Shown here piece after piece: positions 8,840 to 18,590 of a DNA stretch of 41,265 nucleotides (position 1 is its first letter; every line of letters starts with the position of its first letter). Below the pieces are notes generated by a model. The model saw only the letters and a program-made list of their open reading frames with translations, ran no database searches and was not told the origin of the DNA. The position numbers were made by a program, and so were the translations under genes. The stretch is from Spirogloea muscicola (taxonomy: Eukaryota > Streptophyta > Zygnematophyceae > Spirogloeales > Spirogloeaceae), in contig WELB01000007.1 in the NCBI GenBank assembly GCA_009602725.1, positions 250,823-292,087 of the forward strand, read 5' to 3'.

Positions 8840-11179
8840 CCTGAACCCTGAACCCTGAACCCTGAACCCTGAACCCTGAACCCTGAACCCTGAACCCTGA
8901 ACCCTGAACCCTGAACCCTGAACCCTGAACCCTGAACCCTGAACCCTGAACCCTGAACCCTGAACCCTGAACCCTGAACCCTGAACCCTGAACCCTGAAC
9001 CCTGAACCCTGAACCCTGAACCCTGAACCCTGAACCCTGAACCCTGAACCCTGAACCCTGAACCCTGAACCCTGAACCCTGAACCCTGAACCCTGAACCC
9101 TGAACCCTGAACCCTGAACCCTGAACCCTGAACCCTGAACCCTGAACCCTGAACCCTGAACCCTGAACCCTGAACCCTGAACCCTGAACCCTGAACCCTG
9201 AACCCTGAACCCTGAACCCTGAACCCTGAACCCTGAACCCTGAACCCTGAACCCTGAACCCTGAACCCTGAACCCTGAACCCTGAACCCTGAACCCTGAA
9301 CCCTGAACCCTGAACCCTGAACCCTGAACCCTGAACCCTGAACCCTGAACCCTGAACCCTGAACCCTGAACCCTGAACCCTGAACCCTGAACCCTGAACC
9401 CTGAACCCTGAACCCTGAACCCTGAACCCTGAACCCTGAACCCTGAACCCTGAACCCTGAACCCTGAACCCTGAACCCTGAACCCTGAACCCTGAACCCT
9501 GAACCCTGAACCCTGAACCCTGAACCCTGAACCCTGAACCCTGAACCCTGAACCCTGAACCCTGAACCCTGAACCCTGAACCCTGAACCCTGAACCCTGA
9601 ACCCTGAACCCTGAACCCTGAACCCTGAACCCTGAACCCTGAACCCTGAACCCTGAACCCTGAACCCTGAACCCTGAACCCTGAACCCTGAACCCTGAAC
9701 CCTGAACCCTGAACCCTGAACCCTGAACCCTGAACCCTGAACCCTGAACCCTGAACCCTGAACCCTGAACCCTGAACCCTGAACCCTGAACCCTGAACCC
9801 TGAACCCTGAACCCTGAACCCTGAACCCTGAACCCTGAACCCTGAACCCTGAACCCTGAACCCTGAACCCTGAACCCTGAACCCTGAACCCTGAACCCTG
9901 AACCCTGAACCCTGAACCCTGAACCCTGAACCCTGAACCCTGAACCCTGAACCCTGAACCCTGAACCCTGAACCCTGAACCCTGAACCCTGAACCCTGAA
10001 CCCTGAACCCTGAACCCTGAACCCTGAACCCTGAACCCTGAACCCTGAACCCTGAACCCTGAACCCTGAACCCTGAACCCTGAACCCTGAACCCTGAACC
10101 CTGAACCCTGAACCCTGAACCCTGAACCCTGAACCCTGAACCCTGAACCCTGAACCCTGAACCCTGAACCCTGAACCCTGAACCCTGAACCCTGAACCCT
10201 GAACCCTGAACCCTGAACCCTGAACCCTGAACCCTGAACCCTGAACCCTGAACCCTGAACCCTGAACCCTGAACCCTGAACCCTGAACCCTGAACCCTGA
10301 ACCCTGAACCCTGAACCCTGAACCCTGAACCCTGAACCCTGAACCCTGAACCCTGAACCCTGAACCCTGAACCCTGAACCCTGAACCCTGAACCCTGAAC
10401 CCTGAACCCTGAACCCTGAACCCTGAACCCTGAACCCTGAACCCTGAACCCTGAACCCTGAACCCTGAACCCTGAACCCTGAACCCTGAACCCTGAACCC
10501 TGAACCCTGAACCCTGAACCCTGAACCCTGAACCCTGAACCCTGAACCCTGAACCCTGAACCCTGAACCCTGAACCCTGAACCCTGAACCCTGAACCCTG
10601 AACCCTGAACCCTGAACCCTGAACCCTGAACCCTGAACCCTGAACCCTGAACCCTGAACCCTGAACCCTGAACCCTGAACCCTGAACCCTGAACCCTGAA
10701 CCCTGAACCCTGAACCCTGAACCCTGAACCCTGAACCCTGAACCCTGAACCCTGAACCCTGAACCCTGAACCCTGAACCCTGAACCCTGAACCCTGAACC
10801 CTGAACCCTGAACCCTGAACCCTGAACCCTGAACCCTGAACCCTGAACCCTGAACCCTGAACCCTGAACCCTGAACCCTGAACCCTGAACCCTGAACCCT
10901 GAACCCTGAACCCTGAACCCTGAACCCTGAACCCTGAACCCTGAACCCTGAACCCTGAACCCTGAACCCTGAACCCTGAACCCTGAACCCTGAACCCTGA
11001 ACCCTGAACCCTGAACCCTGAACCCTGAACCCTGAACCCTGAACCCTGAACCCTGAACCCTGAACCCTGAACCCTGAACCCTGAACCCTGAACCCTGAAC
11101 CCTGAACCCTGAACCCTGAACCCTGAACCCTGAACCCTGAACCCTGAACCCTGAACCCTGAACCCTGAACCCTGAACCC
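8840..11179 (-). repeat. perfect TTCAGGG (CCCTGAA) 7-mer array, about 333 units
   Basis: The plus strand is a continuous run of CCCTGAA from 8840 (starting with a 6-base partial unit) to 11176, then 'ccc'. The full-unit part is 2331 bp, exactly 333 x 7, and the conceptual translation shows the same heptapeptide (GFRVQGS) throughout, so there are no indels or substitutions that break it. The minus strand is G-rich, with GGG every seven bases and TTCA spacers. It differs from the Arabidopsis-type telomere repeat TTTAGGG by one base. It lies between the ArfGAP 5' end and the S6 3' end. It could be an interstitial telomere-like satellite or real telomeric DNA caught in a misjoined scaffold. Confidence 0.97.
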
Positions 11180-11565
11180 CTCATTCTCATCCTGATTGTG
11201 AGTGGACGGTCGACTAGAAAAGATTGTAGCACTGGAAGGCTGGGTTACTCACCTGTTTGGTCTGTGATGATTTCAGATCCTGAATACGACCTGTGTTTAT
11301 CAGGCTAATGCAATCTATATGTGAAGGAGGTGGCAGGACTGTAGCTGACTGAAGATGACATGATCCACGACCAACGAAGGGTGCACTTAAGTAACGAACT
11401 CAGCAAACAAGGGCAGCGCAAATATTTATGCGAGATGGTCCTGACATATCCAAGCATTGTGGCAGCTCTGCATTAGCAGTGTGCGGCTAAATCACTAAGA
11501 GGGAACATGGCTGACCAAAAATGACGTCCATGTAGAAGAGATGACGATAGGAAAAACGGCAATGA
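11180..11565. other. intergenic, probably S6 3' region
   Basis: This is ordinary mixed sequence between the end of the 7-mer array and the S6 stop codon. I see no ORF of note, no LINE tail hairpin and no repeat unit. The 3' untranslated region of the minus-strand S6 gene is expected in its right part. Confidence 0.4.
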
Positions 11566-12496
11566 CTACAGCTTGAGCCTGAATGACGTGGACCTGATGA
11601 TGTCATCGTCCGAGTTCATCTTCTTCTGCAGCGTCGCGAGGCTCTCTGTCTTTGTGACGTAAGTGAACAGCAGGTAGATGCCATCGAGGTACCGGGTAGC
11701 CATCCCTCCCATGTTCTTTGTCTTGATGCTGTAGGCAAGCGGCTGAATGCCCCTGTTGAACATTTCCACGTCCAATGCGCCACCCGCGACCAGGGCCTGA
11801 TGGGCAGAGGCGGGGATAAAACCTCAAGTTGGTGAGTGCAGCGTCCCCGTGCTGTTCTGTCATGGCAAGAAAAGCACGCCCGCAACAGCGGAACGCTGGG
11901 TCGGCAGGCCGTGGGAGGCGCCAAGCTGGCAGGGCGTGCGACGCGCCGACCTAGAGGCAGGGCGGCCAGCAGTGGAGAGCCCCGGCCTGCAACGCACCTC
12001 CTCATACCGCTCGGTGAGGGCCACGCGCTCCTCGTCCGAGAGGTCGGGCCGCAGAACCACCATGGTCTCGTAGCGCGCCATGCCGGGGGGGTACTCGCGT
12101 GGGGCTCTCACCGCGTCCTCCTCGTCAATGCCAGCCAGGTTGTCCTGCCAGGTGGAGCAATGCCTCGCACTGGCGCTGAGGCGGTGGCCAGCAGGCTTGG
12201 GGCCGTGCGCGAGGGACGACGAGCGTGGCCGGCTGCTTGTTGGAAGAGAGCGCGTGGCATGCGACAGCGAGGGGAGGGGGCGTCACCTGCATGGCAACGT
12301 TGCGCGGGCCCGCCAGGGCAGCATGGCGGCGCAGGTGCGGCAGGAGGGCAGGCGCGGCGCAGGAGGAGGGGGAGGGGCGAGCGCGGCCCAGCGCAGCGCG
12401 GGTGCAGCTGTAGGCGGAGGCGGAGGCGGAGGCGGAGGCCGGGGCGGCGGCAGCGGCGGCGGCAACGGTGGGACTTAGGGCGGCCGGGGAGGCCAT
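11566..12496 (-). CDS. plastid ribosomal protein S6 (bS6c), nuclear-encoded
   Basis: This is a small-subunit protein of the chloroplast ribosome that binds 16S rRNA together with S18. Three exons join in phase 0: 12287-12496, 11998-12144 and 11566-11796, giving about 195 residues. Exon 1 starts MASPAALSPTVAAAA and is rich in Ala, Ser and Arg with almost no acidic residues, as in a chloroplast transit peptide. Exon 2 carries the S6 start RYETMVVLRPDLSDEER and ends in TERYEE. Exon 3 continues ALVAGGALDVEMFNRG, PLAYSIKTKNMGG and YLDGIYLLFTYVTK and closes with DDDIIRSTSFRLKL; these segments closely follow land-plant PRPS6. LINE tails begin about 150 bp upstream of the start codon (12655 onward), in the same orientation. 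All splice sites are GT-AG. Confidence 0.95.
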
Positions 12497-12639
12497 GGCG
12501 TGGGAAACAGGGGAGAAAAACACGGGGGTTGGGGAGCTCTCTTTGAGGCGGCGCCCTAAAATCAGGACTGGGACTTTGGGCTCATGAGACGAAGCTCTTC
12601 CGATGGGAAAAGCGCGTCTCGAGTGATGACAATCGAAAG

Positions 12640-13090
12640 CTCCTCCTAACAGAAGAAGTGGCTCTCCCAAAGAAGGTAGGCACTGGGAAAGGCCAGCCCA
12701 AAAGAAGTGGACAAGGTCCAAAGAGCCGAAAAGCAAGCGCGGCCAGATTAAATGGTGGCTGGGAGAGGCCAGCCCAAAGGAATGAGGAAGAAGTGGCTCT
12801 CCCAATGGGGGCAAGGGCTGTGAGAAGCCAGCCCGAAAAGAATTGACAAGGTTCGAAGGGGCCAAACTACGAGCTAAGCAGCGACTGCGGGGCCTGAAGA
12901 GGCTATGGCAGAACGGGGGAGGATGGACCACTCAGTAGTTACGAGTGAGGAGCCTCACATCCGACAGACTAGCTGCCGGTAAACTATCCCCCTGACGAAA
13001 GCCGGAGGCCGCAGCGAGAGCACGGCCAGCACGCAGATGCAAGGCGTGGGCCGGAAAGGAATGGACAAGGTCTGAAGGAGCCGGAGCGCT
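12640..13090 (-). mobile_element. short LINE 3' end with a tail bearing three hairpins
   Basis: Read on the minus strand, 13075-12934 encodes 'HALHLRAGRALAAASGFRQG' and ends 'SDVRLLTRNY' with a stop at about 12932. The tail then follows (GGTCCATCCTCCCCCGTTC..., CCTTCGAACCTTGTC). Hairpins are at 12816-12835, 12760-12778 and 12687-12703, each followed by a CCACTTCTTC-like block, so at least three tails have accumulated. The 5' end is truncated at about 13080, where the tail of the next upstream copy begins. Confidence 0.8.
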
Positions 13091-14280
13091 AAGAATTGAG
13101 ACAGCAGCAAGCGGGAGAAGGGCTCGCCCATTGAGGATAGGGGCTGGGAAAAGCCAGCCCAGAAAAGAATGAACAAACAAAGAATGAACAAAGGACGAGA
13201 AGGGGCCAGGGGAAGTACGAAGAACAAGCAGCACTAAAAAGAAACGAAGCAGCTACGAAGCACTCAGTAACCCCTGCTAAGCAGCCTCAGGTCAGAGAGA
13301 CTGGGTTCCTGGAAGCGGGTCCCCTGGCCAGAGCCAGAGGCAGCAGCGAGGGCTCTGCCTGCACGCAGGTGCAGCGCGCGGGCCATAGACCTCTGCAGCG
13401 AGACGGCCAAGCGCCAAGCGCATGCGGTACACCTGCGCTAGCGACCCTGCTGCATGGAAGTCCACCGGCTCCCCATGGAAGCGCAGACGATAGCGTGACG
13501 TGAGAGCTGGGTGAGCAGCTCGAGCCACCGAGCGCCCAGCGCCCCGTGCGTATCGATGGCGAGCGGGAAGAACTCGTCTTCCCGCGGGTGATCTGCGTAT
13601 TTTAGCTCCTTGGCCCGAGCGGCGCAGGCTACCGCATACCCAGCCTTGGTGGCACACTGGGTTGGATGTGAGCGGTCATAGGAGTCAGTGGTCACCACGT
13701 CCAGGAGAAGACGTGGCCCGCCTGCTGGTGGGGTGGCCACAAGGTCCATGCGACGAGCGTGGAGACCGTCGGCCCGTTGCTGGAGCGGCATGACGGCAGA
13801 GTTCTCGGCTGCCACCGAGAAGCCAGCCTCCACAAGGATGCCATGCATCGCATCCCGGAGATGGTCGTGGGCCGCTGTCCGCTCTCCGCCGTGGGAACAG
13901 CGCAGAGCATGAGCGGCCAGCTCCCCAGGCTCGGTCCCTCGCTCGCCACATTCACACTGTTGCACACCCTGGAGACACGGCGGCGGCAGGCCCAGGAGCC
14001 GGTGGACGGCACTGCGCAACACCTCGTCCGGGAGTGTGAGGGCTTCATTGAGGGGGAGGGCCTGGAGCCACGCCGCGGCCCCCGGGGAGGAGGCCGAGTG
14101 GAATCGGGCGCGCCCGCGCAGGTCGGCCTCCGGGAGCTGGAGCAAGGCGGTGGTGAAGGCTGCCTTGTCCATTGCGGCTGCGAAGCGCGCTTGGACGCGC
14201 AGGTCGGCAGTGTGCGCGAGGTGCGCAAAGGAGACCGCCTGGCCCACCAGGTCCGGGTGCACCGCGAAGGGAAGCGGCTG
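13091..14280 (-). mobile_element. 5'-truncated LINE copy A (zinc knuckle plus endonuclease-like domain), frameshifted
   Basis: The open frame 14262-13438 encodes a C-x-C-x12-H-x3-C knuckle (QCECG...AAHALRC), then GERTAAHDHLRDAMHGIL, 'AAENSAVMP', 'HARRMDLVA', 'LLLDVVTTDS', 'KELKYADHP' and 'HGALGARWLELL'. A frameshift near 13500 moves the rest ('GSLAQVYRMRL', then the damaged end) into other frames. This layout, a CCHC knuckle then a PD-(D/E)xK-type fold, is that of restriction-like-endonuclease non-LTR retrotransposons (R2/NeSL-like) and related algal and oomycete elements. The reverse transcriptase domain is absent by 5' truncation. The tail contains the hairpin at 13141-13160. Confidence 0.85.
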
Positions 14281-15440
14281 CTGATATTAAAAGAGCGGCT
14301 GTGAAAGCCAGCCAGATGCATACAGGTGTTCATGACGGAGCCACAGGCTAGACAGCCAGGGCGCTCTTAGTAACCCCGTGTCAGCAGTAGGAAGTCAGAT
14401 GAGCTGAGGGGAGGAAGAGCAACCCCGCTGCGCAAGCCAGAGGCTGCTGCAAGGGCACGACCAGCGCGGCGATGCAAAGCAAGCGCTTGGGAACGCTGTA
14501 GCGACATAGACAAACGCATACGGTAGCAGGACACAAGACCCAAAGGCACCAAGCCACGGGGAAGGGCTGCACCCTGTTCCCGGCGCCGCTGGTCAGCTTG
14601 AGATGCCAGCAGCGAAAGTAACGAGGACCACCGACCCCCGTAACACCCATGGATGTCCATGGCCAGGGGGTAAAAGGTATCACCCGCCGGGTGGTCCTTG
14701 TACTTGTGCAACTTCTTCTGTTCGGCCACCTTCACGGCATAGCCGGTCTCAGAAGTTACGGGGCCCTTCGTCCGGAAGCTGTCGGTTAGGACGACGTCCA
14801 TGAGAAGCCGCTTGCCACCTCCCAGGGGGACGCCGACCAGATCGACACGCCGCGTCCGATGGACCCCGTTGCGGAGCTGGACGGGCATCACCCCGGTGCT
14901 CTCCAACGCCACTTGATATCCCGCCTCCTTGACGATGCCATACATGGCGTCACGTAGGAGGTTGTGGGAGCCCGTGCGCTCACTGCCTTTGGCACACCTG
15001 AGCATGTGGTCACCCATGAGCACTGCATCATGCTCAATAAGCCCACATTCACATTGGGTCACCCCTGCCAAGCACAGGGATGGTAAGCCAAGACGGCGGC
15101 GCATAGCATCGCAGAACAAAGCATTTTCCATCCGCAAGCCCGCATGCAAACGCAAAGCGCGGAGCCACTCAGACGCTCCCAGAGACGATACAGATAGGAG
15201 CCGAGCCTGGCCTCGAGCATCCCCTTGGAGGAGACTCTCGGAGATGCTCCAGTGGTTGCGAGCAGCTCCTGGTGGGCGGAGCGTAGCGACGCCTGGAAAG
15301 GCAGCACACCCGTGTCTACCTCCACCACCGCCTGCTCCAGCGCACGCTGGCCGTGGACCAATCAAAACGCTGGGCCACGGAGGCGGCTGTCTGCGCCCAG
15401 CTGCCGAGGTACGCTGCCCGGGAGGAACGGACGAGGTGCG
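14281..15440 (-). mobile_element. 5'-truncated LINE copy B with complete C-terminus and 3' tail
   Basis: The open frame 15365-14367 covers 332 residues. It has the same knuckle (QCECGLIEHD...GDHMLRC), 'ALESTGVMP', 'RTRRVDLVG', 'LLMDVVLTDS', 'LHKYKDHPAGD', 'MDIHGCYGGRW', 'HRRAGRALAAASG' and the ending 'LLLTRGY'. The first 30 or so residues may be host or read-through sequence. The tail (14366-14281) has the hairpin at about 14295-14313 and ends 'AATATCAGCAGCCGC', directly abutting the truncated 5' end of copy A. Subtype B differs from A and C in 'VLTDS' and 'GCYG'. Confidence 0.87.
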
Positions 15441-16690
15441 GACTCTCAGTAACCTCTAGTCTGTAGATTGCAAGTCTGAATAGCTAGCAGGCGGAAAGAC
15501 GTCGCCTGACGGAAGCCGGAGGCCGCCGCCAAAGCGCGGCCTGCACGCAAGTGGACCGTGAAGGCAAGGGACCGCTGCAAAGAGATGGCCAAGCGCATCC
15601 GGAAGACTTGGGCGAGGGACCCGGCGACATTAGCGCCAGGCTGCTTGCCCTGCTGCCCGTGGCGGCGGGCCGCTGCTCGCCGCGCAAGGCGGTGAAGCAG
15701 GTCAAGCCATTTTGCGCCAAAGGCGCCGTGTACGTCGACGGCGAGTGGGACAAACTCGTCTCCCACTGGGTGATCCGAGTATTTCAGTTCCTTGGCGCCT
15801 GCGGCTTGGCGGACTGCGTAGCCCGCCTCCTCCGACGAGCGTTTGGCGCTCCTGGAATCAAAAGAGTCAGTTGTGACGACGTCGGCAATGAGCCGAGGTT
15901 CCCCGCCGAGCGCGCTGGCGACGAGATCGGCGCGCTGGGTGTGGAGGCGGCCATCCGCCCCTGCGGTCGGTGGCATGATGCTGGTATTCTCGAGCGCCAC
16001 ACTGTGACCGGCCTCCACGAGTATGCCAAACATGGCATTGCGTAGCAAGTCGTGGGTGCCCGTCCGCTCCCCTCCCCGTGCGCACAGGAGCATATGGGCC
16101 GCCAAAGACGCCGCGACAGGGCTGCGCTCGCCGCACTCGCATTGCTGTACTCCACTTAGGCAGGGTGGGTGGAGGCCGAGTAGGCCGTGCACCGCCGTAC
16201 GGAATGCGTCGTCCGGCACTCGAAGCGCATCGTGGATCAGCAGAGCAGACAACCAAGCAGCCGCCCCTGGTGAGGACGCCGAGAGCAGCCGCGCGCGCCC
16301 CCGGAGGTCGTCCGGAGGCAAAAGCCCCAACGCCGTGGAGAAAGAGGCCGCATCTACCTCCGCCATGAAGCGAGCTTGGGCCCGGAGGTCGGCCGTGCGC
16401 GCGAGGAGAGCGAACGGGACGGCCTGGGGCACCAGGGCGGGGTGATCCGCGAGCTGCGCTTCCCGGGCTGAGCGGAGAGCCGTATGGAATGGCAACGTGC
16501 CAGTCTCCACGTCCGCGGCCGCGTGCTCCAGGAGGCGACCCCGATGCCGCTTGAAACGCTGGGCCACCGAATCCGCAATCCGCCCAACTCCCCAGGTGTG
16601 ATGCCCGGCAGGCACGAGCCAGCGGACGGCAGCCCAGACCCCCTCGGCTCACAGGCAGGGAGGCCTGGTGCACTGCAGCCGGCCTGGTGC
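15441..16690 (-). mobile_element. 5'-truncated LINE copy C with the longest intact ORF (389 residues)
   Basis: The frame 16615-15446 is uninterrupted from 'MPAGHHTWGVGRIADSV' to 'LQTRGY' and stop. Order of parts: an N-terminal stretch (ALRSAREAQLADHP, RTADLRAQARFM, DLRGRARLLSASSPGAAAW), the knuckle QCECGERSPV...AAHMLLC, 'ALENTSIMP', 'HTQRADLVA', 'LIADVVTTDS', 'KELKYSDHP', 'VDVHGAFGAKWLDLL', 'GSLAQVFRMRL', 'HLRAGRALAAASG'. Candidate nuclease acids are the E of 'LEN', the D of 'ADLV' and the D of 'ADVV'. It is probably a dead fragment because it lacks the reverse transcriptase. Its open frame suggests recent insertion. The 5' end carries a 19-bp direct repeat at 16662-16699. Confidence 0.87.
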
Positions 16691-16699
16691 ACTGCAGCC
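16662..16699. repeat. 19-bp perfect tandem repeat at a LINE-LINE junction
   Basis: 'ggcctggtgcactgcagcc' occurs at 16662-16680 and again at 16681-16699 without a gap, exactly where the truncated 5' end of copy C meets the tail of the next element. It may be a junction duplication made during insertion. Confidence 0.85.
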
Positions 16700-17340
16700 G
16701 AAAAGAAGTGGCACTCCCAATGGGGGGCAAGGGCTGTGAAAAGCCAGCCCGAAAAAGAATTGACAAAGGTTCGAAGGGGCCAAATGAAGGAGGGGCCTTA
16801 AGAGAAAGGGCTCGCCATCGAGGATAAGGGCTGGAAAAGCCAGCCCAAAATAGAACAGAGTACGAGAAGGGGGCCAGGCGAAGCGCTAAGAACAACAAGC
16901 ACAACAAGAAACAAAAAGCGCTAAGCAGCTACGAAGGGGAGCCGAAAGGCGCCTAAACCACAGCTATGCACAAGACAGTCGCAGATGGGAGCTTAGTAAT
17001 CACGAATTAGCAGCAGCAAGCCGGAGTTACTCGCAGCTGGAAATGAGGCACCCCGACGAGACCCAGAGTAGGGGGCGGATGATAGGGGCAAATGGCCATG
17101 TTTTGTCAGCCCCAAATAGAGGAACGGACAAGGTCTGAAGGTGCCGGGAAACCGTGAAAGACAGCTCGATCATAAGAAGAAAGAGCTCTTCAATGGAAGA
17201 AAGAAGTGAACAAGGTCCGAGTTCAACAAGGAGTAAGCTCATCCCGAGGAGGCGAGGGCTGTGAAAATCCGGCCCCAAAAGAGCGGACAAGGTCCGAAGG
17301 TGCCGGAAGTGTTCAGCAACTATACAAGTGCCATAATCGA
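16700..17340 (-). mobile_element. stack of LINE 3' tails
   Basis: Hairpins in minus orientation occur at 16731-16750 (gggctgtgaaaagccagccc), 16828-16846 and 17248-17268. Each lies near a 'tctcccaatgggggcaag' or 'ctcgccatcgaggata' block and a 'gacaaggtncgaagg' block. Around 16985-17035 a remnant of the coding end is visible (minus-strand 'CTAATTCGTGATTACTAA'). No complete coding domain is present. Confidence 0.7.
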
Positions 17341-17880
17341 TGGCCACTGAGTAATTTGTAGGAAGCAGCCGCAGTCAGAAAGACTAGCTGCCTCGATGCA
17401 GTCCCCTTGACGAATGCCAGAGGCGGCAGCTAAAGCACGGCCAGCTTGCGATTGCAAAGCGTGGGTCAAGGACCACTGGAGGAATACAGACAGGCGCATA
17501 CGAAACACCTGAGCGAGCGAGCCAGCTGCATTGAAGTCAGCCTGCTCGCCCCGCCTACGGGACACAGTGTGGCGCGCAAGCTGGGCCGAAGCTGGGCTGT
17601 GGACTGCCAGCCCCGAGATGATAAACAACATCCGAATTGGCCGGAAAGCTCTGAACAAACACGACTGAGTAAGTACCACGAAGGATGGTCACTCAGTAAC
17701 CCCAGTAAGCAGCCGCAAGTCCGAAAGAAAGAAATACTCTTCCAAAGTAAGGCAATGGCTGTGAGAGGCCAGCCCAAGCGGACTAGCCGCCAAAAGTAGT
17801 CCCCTTGACGATAGCCAGAGGTGGCAGCTAGAGCACGGCCAGCTCGGAGCTGCAAGAAGGAAAGGGCCGGAATGGGCAAG
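17341..17880 (-). mobile_element. two short LINE 3' ends with hairpin tail
   Basis: On the minus strand 17590-17350 encodes 'LARHTVSRRRGEQADFNAAG', 'SLAQVFRMRLS' and 'QSQAGRALAAASGIRQGDC', the last fifth of the LINE protein. A second, shorter piece at 17690-17860 shows 'LRAGRALAATSGYRQGDYF' with a hairpin at 17757-17775. Both are 5'-truncated and lie in the same orientation as copies A, B and C. Confidence 0.75.
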
Positions 17881-17884
17881 AAAT

Positions 17885-18590
17885 ACACGAAATTCCTCTC
17901 TGGGACTCCTTGCTTGGCTTCGTGTCAGCCCCTTCCATTGCCTACCCATTTTCCCCTGCTTCGCCCCGCACCTTGGCTCCGTAGTCCGCTCGTCATTCTT
18001 GCACACAGTGGCTGCCCTCCAGTGGCTGATTTGGGCTCTATGCACAGCCAAAGCTGATCCCAGCGCTTGCATAGCTCACCCACCCTCCTTCCCGCATGCC
18101 CTCCCCCCCTACCATACCCTCTGTGGACTTGCCGGCGCTAATTTTGTCGCACCACTTGGTTCTGTTGGGCTGACCAGAGCAGCACCTGGTTAATCGGAGA
18201 AGCCAAGTTATGACAATCTCGAATAAGCGCACAGCACATCCCAGCCTTGCGGCCCTCCAGGGTGGCCTCTTGGCCCTCACTGAGCCTGCTCAATCCACCT
18301 CCTCATACCTATGGCTGGGTCCCACCCCACCTCGCTCGAAGCTCGAAGTATCTCACTCCTTGCAAGGCTGGCACACCCTGGCACGTCATCGCAGCTGCAT
18401 GCCTGCCAGCAGCTGCCCACCCATATACCAGCCCCACTCACCACGTACCTGCTCCCGAGCATCAGCCGGGGAGCAGGTCCTTCTGTGCACCGCCTCTTCA
18501 TGCCCCACTTGAGAGACTGCGCATGAAGCTCTTGCTTCTAGTCATGTGCAAGGGAGGCGCGGAGCGCAGGCGGCGGGCCCTTATTGGAAA
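17885..18590. other. no gene recognised; 3' flank of the CCCH gene
   Basis: This is C- and T-rich mixed sequence with overlapping short ORFs on both strands and no recognisable protein. No LINE hairpin is seen. Part of it should be the 3' untranslated region of the zinc-finger gene, which ends at 18591. Confidence 0.4.

Noticed and set aside
8840-11179. Possible CRISPR array or protein-binding satellite with spacers
   Set aside because: The unit is 7 bases with no spacers, and the context is eukaryotic.
8521-11232. 903-residue minus-strand ORF made of GFRVQGS repeats
   Set aside because: It is produced by the TTCAGGG array: a 7-base unit without stops on this strand translates to one repeated heptapeptide in any frame. 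The ends belong to an ArfGAP exon in the wrong frame and to unrelated flank.
12655-12870. tRNA-like or tRNA-derived SINE, because 'ggttcgaagg' in the tails resembles a tRNA T-loop / B box
   Set aside because: The B box match fails at its last conserved base, no A box is present at the proper distance, and no cloverleaf can be drawn. The sequence is explained as part of the LINE tail.
12125-12931. 268-residue minus-strand ORF across 12.1-12.9 kb
   Set aside because: It is a read-through of LINE tails into the S6 transit-peptide exon. The real start of S6 is the ATG at 12496.
13091-16690. Domesticated or autonomous transposon genes
   Set aside because: No reverse transcriptase motif is found on either strand, and most copies are frameshifted and 5'-truncated. 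They are best treated as dead LINE ends, with copy C as the only open one.
15867-16907. 346-residue minus-strand ORF overlapping LINE copy C
   Set aside because: It is a shifted-frame shadow of the 389-residue LINE frame at 15446-16615, lacking every conserved motif.
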